From NCBI GenBank assembly GCA_019261985.1, contig JAFAQY010000089.1, positions 1-64,000 of the forward strand: a DNA stretch of 64,000 nt, in the 5' to 3' direction. The notes under the pieces were generated by a model, which did not search any database, was not told the origin of the DNA, and saw only the letters and a list, made by a program, of their open reading frames with translations. This document shows, in pieces, positions 45,135 to 53,075 of the stretch. The position numbers and the translations under genes were made by a program. Numbering within the stretch: position 1 is the first letter of the stretch; each line of letters opens with the position of its first letter. The stretch is from Bryobacterales bacterium (GTDB taxonomy: Bacteria > Acidobacteriota > Terriglobia > Bryobacterales > Bryobacteraceae).

Positions 45135-45315
45135 CCCCTGTGAAAAACCCGGAAGGTTCAGGCGGCGTAGCCTGGATGGCCACCACAATGTGGGCGCCGT
45201 CAGAGGATTGCAGGTGCGGGTCCTTTTACCTGAGAGTTTCGCGGCGAATAATCGTGAGCGCCGTTTGCCCCTTCGGTGCCATCGCGAACAGCGAGTAGTC
45301 TCTCCCTCGCACCTG
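45135..45315 (-). promoter_or_regulatory. Glycine riboswitch upstream of TonB receptor gene
   Basis: On the reverse strand the P1 arms CAGGTGCG (45308-45315) and CGCACCTG (45211-45218) pair perfectly. Between them are the conserved glycine aptamer cores GGGAGAGAC, CCGAAGGGGCAA and CTCTCAGGTAAAAGGAC. A CCTCTG element (45201-45206) follows and can pair with CAGGGG (45135-45140), enclosing a GC-rich region that ends in AACCTTCCGGGTTTTT, a possible small terminator. The layout resembles a singlet aptamer with a degenerate second (ghost) aptamer. The receptor GTG lies about 120 bases further. Aptamer identity is firm from motifs; ON or OFF behaviour is not determined. Confidence 0.9.
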
Positions 45316-45372
45316 AAACGCTATGTGGACTTAGGCGCACAGCTCGCACGTGGCGTTGTGCGCGTAAAGGAA

Positions 45373-45402
45373 AGTGTAAGTCCGAATTGCAAGGCTTGTC
45401 AA
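45373..45402 (-). promoter_or_regulatory. Sigma70-like promoter for the reverse riboswitch transcript
   Basis: On the reverse strand TTGACA (45397-45402) and TACACT (45373-45378) are separated by 18 bases, about 57 bases upstream of the aptamer. The element starts with TTGACAAG, as does the opposite promoter at 46891. Confidence 0.6.
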
Positions 45403-45530
45403 TACAAAAGCGACAAGTACGCGCATGTCTGTACCTAAAAAAAATCTATACACTCAATCACGGAATCGGCGGCATAAATCGCAGCGGCTTGGGTGTAGCA
45501 TTGGGGCACGTTGAAAGCCGTACCCCCTGA

Positions 45531-46847
45531 ATGTTGCTATCGGTGAAAGTGGGGCAGGTTGCCAACCTGCGGCCGATTGCCAATCGGCCTGCCCGGGCGA
45601 AGATCGTATTAGCAAGCTGTTTCATAGTAGCCGCGCTGTCATCCGCTTGCCGCCCGCAGCCCAACGATCCCGTTCTCCGCTACGTGCAATTAGCCGTAGC
45701 TCTGGGCGAGAGAGACCCGGATTCAATCGACTATTACTACGGCCCAGAGGAATGGGTCGCAGACATTCGCGCGCATCCGCCCCCACCCCTCGCGATCAAG
45801 CAGGCCGCGCTCGAGCTGGCGCGCAAGCTTCACGCGAGTAAGTCACCACAACGCGATTGGTTGATCAAGCAACTGAACGCTATCGCTGCCCGAGCCGATC
45901 TCGCGCGTGGCGCCCACGTGAGCTTCGAAGACCAGGCACGCATGTTTTTCGATCTCCGGATTCCCCCACCGGAAAGCACGCCGGACCTCAACCAAATCCG
46001 GCGCGAAATCGATCGCCTCTTGCCCGGAAATGGAAACTTGGCCGCGCGGTATAGCAGTTTTGACCGCCGGTTTCTCGTCCCACCGGAGCGCCTTCCCGCT
46101 GTGATGGATCGCGCTATGCAAGGTTGTCGCGAACAGACCCTCCGTCACCTCCAACTCCCCCCGGGCGAGTCGGTCAGCGTGGAATACGTGCGAAATCAGC
46201 CATGGAATGCATATAGTTTCTATCAAGGCAAATTCCACAGTCTGATTCGGGTAAATACCGATTTCCCGCTTACGGCCGATCGCATATTAGAACTCGCCTG
46301 CCATGAAGGCTATCCAGGTCATCACGCGTACAACATCCTGGTCGACGCGGAATTGGTCCGGCGCGAACATCGTCTGGAGTTCACGGTTCAGCCAACGTTC
46401 AGTCCGCAATCGCTGTCCTCCGAAGCGCTAGCGACCTATGCGCCGGAAATCGCATTCGCCAAAGACGAGCGCTTGCAATTTGAGCGCGATGTGCTGTTTC
46501 CACTCGCCGGCCTGCCTATCAAAGGCGCCGAAGTGTATCTCCGCGTCACGCGTCTCATAGCCGAGCTGGACCCCGCGCAAGTCGAAATATCACGCGCTTA
46601 TGTCGAAGGTAAGTTAGAGTGGTCGCGCGCCGCCGCGGCTTTGGAAGATCAGGCGCTGATGACCGAGACCGAACCCACCCTCAAATATCTCAATGAGTTC
46701 GGAAGTTACATGCTGACGTACACAGTCGGAAGAAGCATGGTGAAGCGGTGTTTCGCCAAAACGGAAAGTCAGCATCAATGGGTATTGTTTCAAGACTTGA
46801 TATTAGGGCGACGGTCAATTCAACAATGCGCCGGCGGGACGCCGTAA
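45531..46847 (+). CDS. DUF885 family lipoprotein, HExxGHH metallopeptidase-like
   Basis: The 438-aa product carries a lipobox (IVAALSSAC) and the DUF885 signature HEGYPGHH near residue 259, a likely zinc site. Other family blocks are SFYQGKFHSLIRVN and TVQPTFSPQSLSSEALATY. The only usable start codons (ATG 45531, TTG 45534, GTG 45543) lie before or at the edge of a palindromic repeat, so about 17 residues of the N-terminus (VGQVANLRPIANRPARA) are repeat-encoded. The gene lies between two outward-facing riboswitches and is not under either. DUF885 proteins may be peptidases; activity is inferred. Confidence 0.82.
   Translation: MLLSVKVGQVANLRPIANRPARAKIVLASCFIVAALSSACRPQPNDPVLRYVQLAVALGERDPDSIDYYYGPEEWVADIRAHPPPPLAIKQAALELARKLHASKSPQRDWLIKQLNAIAARADLARGAHVSFEDQARMFFDLRIPPPESTPDLNQIRREIDRLLPGNGNLAARYSSFDRRFLVPPERLPAVMDRAMQGCREQTLRHLQLPPGESVSVEYVRNQPWNAYSFYQGKFHSLIRVNTDFPLTADRILELACHEGYPGHHAYNILVDAELVRREHRLEFTVQPTFSPQSLSSEALATYAPEIAFAKDERLQFERDVLFPLAGLPIKGAEVYLRVTRLIAELDPAQVEISRAYVEGKLEWSRAAAALEDQALMTETEPTLKYLNEFGSYMLTYTVGRSMVKRCFAKTESQHQWVLFQDLILGRRSIQQCAGGTP
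45549..45595. repeat. GTGGGGCAGGTTGCCAACCTGC palindrome inside a coding start
   Basis: This element has the two hairpins GCAGGTTGCCAACCTGC and GGCCGATTGCCAATCGGCC and is closed by CCTGCCC. Its first 30 bases with flank match 40231-40260 exactly. It is read through in frame by the DUF885 gene. Confidence 0.85.
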
Positions 46848-46890
46848 ACGAATATTTTCGTGAATTGGCGAATACATGTCCGATTTGCTC

Positions 46891-46919
46891 TTGACAAGTT
46901 TTGAGGTTCGACCTAGACT
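46891..46919 (+). promoter_or_regulatory. Sigma70-like promoter for the forward riboswitch transcript
   Basis: TTGACA (46891-46896) and TAGACT (46914-46919) are 17 bases apart, which is ideal spacing. Transcription should begin near 46926, about 9 bases before the aptamer. Confidence 0.75.
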
Positions 46920-46934
46920 TGTCCATGAAGTAAC

Positions 46935-47108
46935 CAGGTGTGCGGGAGAGATCCAGCGCGGACACCGAAGGGGCAAGCGGCGACAATGTGTGTGCCGTGA
47001 AACTCTCAGGTAAAAGGACCCACATCTGATAGCCTCTGGGACATTCCACAACGTAGTGGCGCCGCGATTCTGATCGCGGCGAGACCTCCAGGTTCCCCTT
47101 TACAGAGG
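46935..47108 (+). promoter_or_regulatory. Glycine riboswitch upstream of MacB-like ABC operon
   Basis: P1 arms CAGGTGTG (46935-46942) and CACATCTG (47021-47028) pair with one G-U. Core motifs are GGGAGAGAT, CCGAAGGGGCAAGCGG and CTCTCAGGTAAAAGGAC. CCTCTG (47033-47038) can pair exactly with CAGAGG (47103-47108), enclosing a 9-bp hairpin CGCCGCGAT/ATCGCGGCG. This second unit resembles a degenerate second aptamer or an expression platform. The ABC gene starts at 47181, about 70 bases later. No clear T-run follows the hairpin, so control may be translational. Glycine riboswitches usually control gcvT or transporter genes, so a MacB-type operon is atypical. Confidence 0.9.
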
Positions 47109-47180
47109 AAATCGCTAAAGTCAGGCGACACGCTGTCTCTTCGTCGAGCTGGCAGCACCTCCGTGAAAACAGGGAGCCGA

Positions 47181-47948
47181 ATGAAGCCAGTCATTTCCGT
47201 TCGCGATCTTGTCAAGACCTATTCGATAGGTGAAGTCCGTGTGCCGGCGCTGCGCGGTGTGTCGTTGGACGTCCACGCGGGAGAGTTCGTAACCGTCGTC
47301 GGTCCATCCGGGTCGGGCAAGTCTACGCTCATGCACATACTCGGCTGCCTGGATAAACCGACTGGCGGCGAATATTTTCTAGATGGCCAGAATGTGTCCC
47401 AGCTGAACGACGACCAGCTTTCCCGGATCCGGAACAAGCAGATCGGATTTGTTTTTCAGGGATTCAACCTCCTGTCGCGAACTTCCGCGCTTGAAAACGT
47501 CGAATTGCCGCTGCTCTATGGCGGCTCGAACACTCCGCCGCAGGAACGGAGGAAGCGCGCCATGGAGGCACTCGCCGCGGTCGGCCTCGCCGATCGGGCC
47601 GAGCATCACCCCAATCAGCTTTCCGGCGGCCAACAGCAGCGCGTAGCGATCGCCCGCGCGCTGATGAACAATCCCGCCATCCTTATGGCCGACGAGCCTA
47701 CCGGCAACCTGGATAGCCGCACCAGTATCGAAGTCATGGATATTTTTCAGGCTCTGAAGGATGGGCGCGGCATCACCATCGTGCTGATCACCCATGAGCC
47801 GCAGGTTGCGGCGTATGGCTCGCGCATCTTGACCATCAAAGACGGTTGCATTGTCTCCGATAAAGCGAACGTCCGCCGCCGTCTCGCCCGTTATGAACTG
47901 GAATACGAGCCTCGAGACGCCTCGCTGGTGGAAGGAAGGGCCGGCTGA
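47181..47948 (+). CDS. MacB/LolD-type ABC transporter ATP-binding protein
   Basis: The 255-aa ATPase starts at the ATG at 47181 behind AGGGAG; an in-frame GTG at 47163 is less likely. It has Walker [10 protein letters not shown], the Q-loop FQGFNLL, the ABC signature [15 protein letters not shown], Walker [14 protein letters not shown] and a switch His in ITHEPQ. It belongs to the MacB/LolD/FtsE family that powers periplasmic mechanotransmission or lipoprotein extraction rather than ordinary import. Its TGA overlaps the next ATG (TGATG), so expression with the two permeases is coupled. The 5' leader holds a glycine riboswitch. Confidence 0.95.
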   Translation: MKPVISVRDLVKTYSIGEVRVPALRGVSLDVHAGEFVTVVGPSGSGKSTLMHILGCLDKPTGGEYFLDGQNVSQLNDDQLSRIRNKQIGFVFQGFNLLSRTSALENVELPLLYGGSNTPPQERRKRAMEALAAVGLADRAEHHPNQLSGGQQQRVAIARALMNNPAILMADEPTGNLDSRTSIEVMDIFQALKDGRGITIVLITHEPQVAAYGSRILTIKDGCIVSDKANVRRRLARYELEYEPRDASLVEGRAG

Positions 47949-49438
47949 TGTCGCCCCGTTCCTGCTTTCGCGTCGCGCTGCGGGCACTCGCGAAAAATAA
48001 ACTTCAAACTGCCCTGACGATGATCGGCCTCACAATCGGCGTGGCGACGGTTCTGACGATGATCGCGCTCGGCAGCGGAGCTCAGTCGTCGATCCAGGAC
48101 CAGGTGAAAGCCGCGGGGATGAATCTGATCGTCATCACGGCCGGAAACTATAAAGTCAAAACAGAAGACGACTTCGGCGTAGTGGAAAACGCTCGCTTTG
48201 AGGCGCCGCGTGCCGAGTCCCCATTTCGCGCCGCGATCTGGACCGGCGATGACCGTCCGCGCTTCCTGCCGGTGTTCCATCCCGAAGACGATCCGCTCGA
48301 AAAACACGATCACCCGACGGCAAGTCAAAGGCTCGGCGACATGGAGGCCGGGTTGGGTTCCGCCGCGACGCTTGCGTCTGGCGACGCAGCCGCGATTCGC
48401 AAGCTGAAAGGCGTTCAATTCGTCTCCGAGGGAGTCCATGAAAACGCGCATGTGGCGTTCGGCGGCAAACGCTGGTTTACCCGCCTGCACGGTGACGATG
48501 TCTCACTGCCGTTTATCCGGCGCGCGTGGAAATTCGAACGCGGCCGCTTTTATACAGCCCGCGAGGAGAACAACACGGATCAGGTGATCGTGCTCGGCAG
48601 CGTAGCCGCGGAAAAGCTTTTCGGGGATGCCAATCCTGTCGGGGAAATCGTGAAGATTTGGAACCAGCCGTTCAAGGTGGTGGGAGTAGTCACGAGTGGA
48701 AGTTGGCTGGTCGCCCCGGCGCCCGGGGACGACCAGTTCGACGCCGTGTATGTGCCGTTCACCACGGTTCACCGGCTGTTGAATCTTTCCAAGCTGAACG
48801 ACATTACTGTGACAGCCGCGTCCTCGGGGGACGTCACCAGACTCTCCAAAGGCATCACCGAACTGCTGCGCGGGCGGCATAAGATCGGTCCTACAAAGCC
48901 GGATGATTTCACCGTTACGTCTCAGGCCCGCCAGGCGCTGGCGAAAGGAGGCATGCGCCCCGAGGTTGCACGATCCGTCGTCGGCAACGTGGACGTTCTT
49001 GAAAAAGTAACGCTGGAGCAGCTAGGCAAAACGCTGGACCGGTCCAGCCGCACGATGACCGCGCTGCTGGCATGCATCGCCGCGGTTTCGCTGCTGGTCG
49101 GCGGCATCGGGATCATGAACATCATGCTGTTGTCCGTGACGGAGCGCACGAAAGAGATTGGAATCCGGCGGGCCATCGGAGCACGCCGCAAAGACGTGCT
49201 TCTTCAGTTCCTGATGGAGGCGACAACGCTGAGTGTTGCCGGTGGACTTGGCGGAATTGCGATCGGCGTTGCTGCGTCCATCGCCATCGCGCGCTGGGCG
49301 TCGTGGGCGGCATCCATCTCGTTCATCTCGGTAGCGCTCGCGTTCGGCATCTCCGCCGCTGTCGGAATTTTCTTCGGCTACTATCCTGCGCGACAAGCTT
49401 CTGAAGTCGCGCCCATGGAATCGCTCAGGTACGAATAA
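47948..49438 (+). CDS. MacB-like ABC transporter permease (first)
   Basis: This 496-aa protein has one N-terminal membrane helix (ALTMIGLTIGVATVLTMIAL), a large periplasmic MacB_PCD domain (about residues 45-360) and three C-terminal helices with the FtsX core (LLVGGIGIMNIMLLSVTERTKE, IGIRRAIGARRKDVLLQFLM). It is a four-helix type VII exporter subunit. The periplasmic domain is longer than in the second permease, with an extra stretch near residues 75-130. The next gene begins at the overlapping TAATG. With the ATPase and second permease it would form a heterodimeric exporter. The substrate is unknown. Confidence 0.93.
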   Translation: MSPRSCFRVALRALAKNKLQTALTMIGLTIGVATVLTMIALGSGAQSSIQDQVKAAGMNLIVITAGNYKVKTEDDFGVVENARFEAPRAESPFRAAIWTGDDRPRFLPVFHPEDDPLEKHDHPTASQRLGDMEAGLGSAATLASGDAAAIRKLKGVQFVSEGVHENAHVAFGGKRWFTRLHGDDVSLPFIRRAWKFERGRFYTAREENNTDQVIVLGSVAAEKLFGDANPVGEIVKIWNQPFKVVGVVTSGSWLVAPAPGDDQFDAVYVPFTTVHRLLNLSKLNDITVTAASSGDVTRLSKGITELLRGRHKIGPTKPDDFTVTSQARQALAKGGMRPEVARSVVGNVDVLEKVTLEQLGKTLDRSSRTMTALLACIAAVSLLVGGIGIMNIMLLSVTERTKEIGIRRAIGARRKDVLLQFLMEATTLSVAGGLGGIAIGVAASIAIARWASWAASISFISVALAFGISAAVGIFFGYYPARQASEVAPMESLRYE

Positions 49439-50805
49439 TGCTTCTGACAAGTTTTCGCATTGCAGCAAGGGCCCTCAACCGGAATAAGCTCCGCACGGCG
49501 TTAACGATGCTCGGAATGACTATTGGGGTTGCGGCCGTGATCGCCATGGTCGCGCTGGGGACGGGGGCTTCCGGAACAGTCTCGGACGACTTGAACTCGG
49601 CCGGCACGACTCTTATCAACGTCCGCGCTGGAAATTACACGCGAGGAGGCTCGGAATCGAACATTGGGAGCGGCCTCGGCGCGGCCACGACGCTTTCGGC
49701 CCAGGATGCGGAGGAGATCGGCAAAATCGAAGGCGTTAAATACTATTCTCCCGGCGTGCTTCTACGCGGGTGGGTTTCGGCGGGCGGCCAGAAAGCATAC
49801 ACGCAAATCCAGGGAACCGGTTCCTCGTTCCCCAAGATTCACGGCTGGTCGTTAGCGAAAGGCAAGTACTTTTCGCAAGGAGACATCTCTTCGGGCGCCG
49901 CGGTCGCGGTTCTGGGGCAAACAGCACGCGACCGCCTTTTTGGCGATGACGTCAATCCGGTCGGCCGGGACATCGTGATTCGCGAGCAGGCTTTCCGCGT
50001 GATCGGCGTAAGCGCCGCCAACGATGAGCAGGGGATCGACAGCGTTTTCGTTCCGTATACGGCGCTTCAAAAGGTGCTCGGCATAGACTACCTCCACGCG
50101 ATCACCGTATTTTCGGCGCACGCAGGCGACTCTACGCGTGTTGCCGGCGATATTCGCACACTGCTAAGAAAGCGCCACTCTCTCGATACCTCGGCGGCCA
50201 TGGAGCGAGTGAAAAGAACCGGTTTGCCCGGAAATCAGATGCCCGGCGGCCCGGGCAGCCTGGCCGTGCCCGATGATTTCACCGTGAAAACACAGGCCGC
50301 CGAAGCGTTAACCAAGGGCCTATACACCTCGGTCGCAGCCTTCATTTTGGCGAACATGCCCAAGGTGGACCAAATCAACATGGAGGAAATGGCCGGCACG
50401 CTGAACCGCGCCGGCATGACGATGACCGCTCTGCTGGCTGCCATCGCCACCATTTCGCTCGTCGTCGGAGGCATCGGCATCATGAACATCATGCTGGTTT
50501 CCGTGACCGAGCGGACCCGCGAGATCGGCATCCGGCGAGCCATAGGCGCGCGGTCTCGCGACGTTCTGCTTCAGTTTTTAGTCGAGGCTCTTACGCTGGG
50601 CCTTGCCGGCGGCGTTGCGGGAATTGTGCTCGGTTTCCTGTCTGCTTTTGCGGTGACCCAACTGTTGGAATGGCCGGCGTCGGTATCGCTCGGCTCGGTG
50701 GTCTTGTCGTTCGGAATCGCCGGCGCTGTCGCGATCTTTTTCGGCTTTTATCCAGCACGCCGCGCATCGCGCCTCGATCCCATTAACGCGCTTCGGTACG
50801 AGTGA
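49438..50805 (+). CDS. MacB-like ABC transporter permease (second)
   Basis: The 455-aa protein has the same plan as the first permease: N-terminal helix (LTMLGMTIGVAAVIAMVALG), a MacB periplasmic domain, and C-terminal FtsX helices (VVGGIGIMNIMLVSVTERTRE, IGIRRAIGARSRDVLLQFLV). The ATG overlaps the previous stop. A GTGA overlap joins it to the following lipoprotein gene. Two dissimilar permeases under one ATPase imply a heterodimer. MacB usually needs a membrane-fusion protein (MacA), but none is present in this operon. Confidence 0.93.
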   Translation: MLLTSFRIAARALNRNKLRTALTMLGMTIGVAAVIAMVALGTGASGTVSDDLNSAGTTLINVRAGNYTRGGSESNIGSGLGAATTLSAQDAEEIGKIEGVKYYSPGVLLRGWVSAGGQKAYTQIQGTGSSFPKIHGWSLAKGKYFSQGDISSGAAVAVLGQTARDRLFGDDVNPVGRDIVIREQAFRVIGVSAANDEQGIDSVFVPYTALQKVLGIDYLHAITVFSAHAGDSTRVAGDIRTLLRKRHSLDTSAAMERVKRTGLPGNQMPGGPGSLAVPDDFTVKTQAAEALTKGLYTSVAAFILANMPKVDQINMEEMAGTLNRAGMTMTALLAAIATISLVVGGIGIMNIMLVSVTERTREIGIRRAIGARSRDVLLQFLVEALTLGLAGGVAGIVLGFLSAFAVTQLLEWPASVSLGSVVLSFGIAGAVAIFFGFYPARRASRLDPINALRYE

Positions 50806-51308
50806 GTCGACTTATGCGGGCGCGCTTCATCCAGGCACTTTTTGCTTTCGCATTCTCGCTACTTGGCGCTCTCGCGGGCTGCAACGGCGAGAGCGCTCCG
50901 CGAACGGCGATCAGTCCGGCGGACGCGTCTGCCGCTCCGATACCGGGAATGGCGCACGGCAACCACAATCCGAAATACGGAGGCGTCGTTCTAATGAATG
51001 GCGACCTGCATTTCGAGATCGTGGCCAAGGATGACGGGCACTATACCGTGTACTTCAGCGACGCCGCCAGGCGTGAGTTGCCGGCGACGGCCGTATCGAA
51101 CGTAAAACTCAGTATCCATCGCCCCGGCTTTCGCGGTGAACCGGTGGATATGAAGGTAAGCGACAACGGCGAGTATTGGCAGGGCCAAGGCGGCAACGTC
51201 GACGACAAGGAAACCACGCTCCAGATCTTTTTCGATTATCAGGGGGAAACGCGCACTTCGGATATGCCCTTCTTTGCGGCGGCGCAGACCCTGAATACGG
51301 CTAAGTGA
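50802..51308 (+). CDS. Small lipoprotein of the ABC operon
   Basis: The 168-aa protein begins at a GTG overlapping the permease stop, or alternatively at the ATG at 50814. It has a lipobox (LLGALAGC) and a His-rich PGMAHGNHNPKYGG segment at the start of the mature part, then a beta-rich domain (GDLHFEIVAKDDGHYTVYFS, FRGEPVDMKVSDNGEYW). I recognise no family. The His cluster could bind metal. The overlap indicates it belongs to the riboswitch-controlled ABC operon, perhaps as a periplasmic accessory. Confidence 0.75.
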   Translation: MSRLMRARFIQALFAFAFSLLGALAGCNGESAPRTAISPADASAAPIPGMAHGNHNPKYGGVVLMNGDLHFEIVAKDDGHYTVYFSDAARRELPATAVSNVKLSIHRPGFRGEPVDMKVSDNGEYWQGQGGNVDDKETTLQIFFDYQGETRTSDMPFFAAAQTLNTAK

Positions 51309-51317
51309 GTTAAAACC

Positions 51318-51338
51318 GTGCGGGCATCCGCACTTCTT
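51318..51338 (+). terminator. Weak hairpin with short T-rich tail after lipoprotein gene
   Basis: A 6-bp stem GTGCGG/CCGCAC with loop GCAT is followed by TTCTT. It could attenuate transcription between the ABC operon and the M20 gene, whose ATG is 14 bases further. The T-run is poor, so read-through is likely. Confidence 0.3.
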
Positions 51339-51351
51339 AAGAGGTGATTTT

Positions 51352-52965
51352 ATGCGATGGATGTTGATTGCGATGGGCGCGGTGGTATTTTCGGCCGGAT
51401 GTTCGAGGACCGAATCTACCGTCTCCGCCTCTCAGAAAAAACCGCTGACTCATGTGTACCGGCCCGAAGGAGATCAAACGGTGCACATCGACATGTCCAA
51501 GATCAAGAGCGAGGAGTTGAAGAAAGTATACGCTCACATCGACGAGCACTTCGACGAACACGTCGACCGGCTCCAAAAATGGATTCGCCAGCCCAGCATC
51601 TCCAACAGCGGCGAAGGCATTCAAGAAACCGCCGAAATGGTGAAGGGATTCTACGAAGAACTCGGCTGCCAGGCCAAAGTGTACGACACGGGCGTGACCG
51701 AATGGGGACTGCCCGGCAATCCCGTCGTCTTCGGCAAATGTGACGAGGGCGCTCCCAAAACCGTTGCCATTTACTGGCAATACGACACCATGCCCGTAAC
51801 TCAGCCGGACGCGTGGAAAGTGCCGCCTTTCGACGCGGCAATCGTTCCCCAGGGAGACTTCAAGAAAGTGCTGGTCGCGCGTGGCGCAACCAACTCGAAA
51901 GGACCTGAGATGTCGGAATTCAACGCGTTGATGTCCATTCGCGCCGTTCGTGGGAAGCTCCCCGTGAACGTCATCTTCATTGCCGAAGGCGACGAGGAGC
52001 GGATGGATATCGGGCTTCGCAACTTCGTCAAGCAGCACGCGGAGCTTGTCAAAGCGGACACAATGCTCGGGGGCGGAAGCTCGGAAGGGTGCGTCTACAT
52101 TCAATTGACCACTAGCGGAAAGGCTTGGGGCCGCGGCCCGGTAGAGTCGGATATCCACGGCTCCAATAAACGATCGGTGGATAGCCCGGCATGGCGTCAC
52201 ATTAAGATGCTGGCGTCGCTCGTGTCCGATGACGGCAACACTCCGCTAATTCAGGGCTGGAAAGAGAATTGGGTCGCTCCCAGCAAGGAGCAGCTCGATC
52301 GCCTTCGCAAGCGCGCCGACAAACAAGACGTGAAGACTATGGCCGAGAACCTCGGCGTGGCCCGGTACATCGCCGACGATCCGTACAACATTTTGCGCAT
52401 GCAATCCACCGAGACCTCCTTCAATCTGGATGGCATCTGGGGCGGCAACATGTATGCCGACGCCGCCGGCGCGATTCTCCCCAACAAAATCACGTCCAAG
52501 CACAACATCCGTTACGTGCCGAACATGAACGGAATGGATCTGGTGAAGAAGGTCCGCGCCCAACTGGACCGCAACGGATACAAAGATGTGGAGATGAAGG
52601 TGATCGGCGATGTGCCGTGGTCGACCGTCGATCCCAATAACCAGATCAACACCGCCGCGAAGCAGATGCAGGATGCGTTTGGCGGCACGGGCAATCGTGA
52701 GCAGTTCATCGCGGAAAACCACGTTCCAGAACCCGCGGAAATGGGTGGTTACTGGCCCTCCTATCTATTCAACGACGGCAAAGTCGGTCAGCGAGTGGCG
52801 CCTGTCGGCATGCCAATCGGCGGAGGCCGCGTCGGGCGCGGCGGCCGTGCGCACGCGGCGAACGAATTCTACGTCATCGAGGGCGCGGGCACGACCTACG
52901 GCATGGCCGGCGCCGAAAAATCTATCGCCACAGTGCTGTACAATTACGCGGGCCTAAATCAGTAA
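51352..52965 (+). CDS. M20-type peptidase lipoprotein with altered metal ligands
   Basis: This 537-aa protein has a lipobox (AVVFSAGC) and an M20 dipeptidase layout (KWIRQPSISNSGEGIQE, IAEGDEERMD, SDIHGSNKRSVDSPAWR). The normal first metal motif, HYD in related dipeptidases, is QYD here (Gln143, Asp145), and the usual GATDDKG is GATNSKG (Asn near residue 181). Two of five metal ligands therefore seem changed, so catalysis by the standard di-zinc mechanism is doubtful. It lies 43 bases after the lipoprotein gene and may be part of the glycine-riboswitch operon. AGAGGTGATTTT precedes the ATG. Confidence 0.85.
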   Translation: MRWMLIAMGAVVFSAGCSRTESTVSASQKKPLTHVYRPEGDQTVHIDMSKIKSEELKKVYAHIDEHFDEHVDRLQKWIRQPSISNSGEGIQETAEMVKGFYEELGCQAKVYDTGVTEWGLPGNPVVFGKCDEGAPKTVAIYWQYDTMPVTQPDAWKVPPFDAAIVPQGDFKKVLVARGATNSKGPEMSEFNALMSIRAVRGKLPVNVIFIAEGDEERMDIGLRNFVKQHAELVKADTMLGGGSSEGCVYIQLTTSGKAWGRGPVESDIHGSNKRSVDSPAWRHIKMLASLVSDDGNTPLIQGWKENWVAPSKEQLDRLRKRADKQDVKTMAENLGVARYIADDPYNILRMQSTETSFNLDGIWGGNMYADAAGAILPNKITSKHNIRYVPNMNGMDLVKKVRAQLDRNGYKDVEMKVIGDVPWSTVDPNNQINTAAKQMQDAFGGTGNREQFIAENHVPEPAEMGGYWPSYLFNDGKVGQRVAPVGMPIGGGRVGRGGRAHAANEFYVIEGAGTTYGMAGAEKSIATVLYNYAGLNQ

Positions 52966-52970
52966 TCTAT

Positions 52971-53063
52971 GGTGGAGCACGCTTTAGCGTGCAACCGGGG
53001 CTTCAGCCCCGGCGCGCGGGCGGGTGCTGAAGCACCCGTCGCAGGCTAAAGCCAGCTCCACCT
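52971..53063. repeat. Composite multi-hairpin repeat bounded by GGTGGAG and CTCCACC
   Basis: The element holds, in order, GCACGCTTTAGCGTGC, CCGGGGCTTCAGCCCCGG and CGGGTGCTGAAGCACCCG, then GCAGGCTAAAGCC. It is closed by GGTGGAG (52971) and CTCCACC. Its right half is the inverted counterpart of 33341-33385. It lies between convergent genes. Confidence 0.85.
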
Positions 53064-53075
53064 GATTTGCCCCGT

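Noticed and set aside
45276..45530. Short forward ORFs across the reverse riboswitch leader
   Set aside because: They translate the aptamer's complement and have no coding features.
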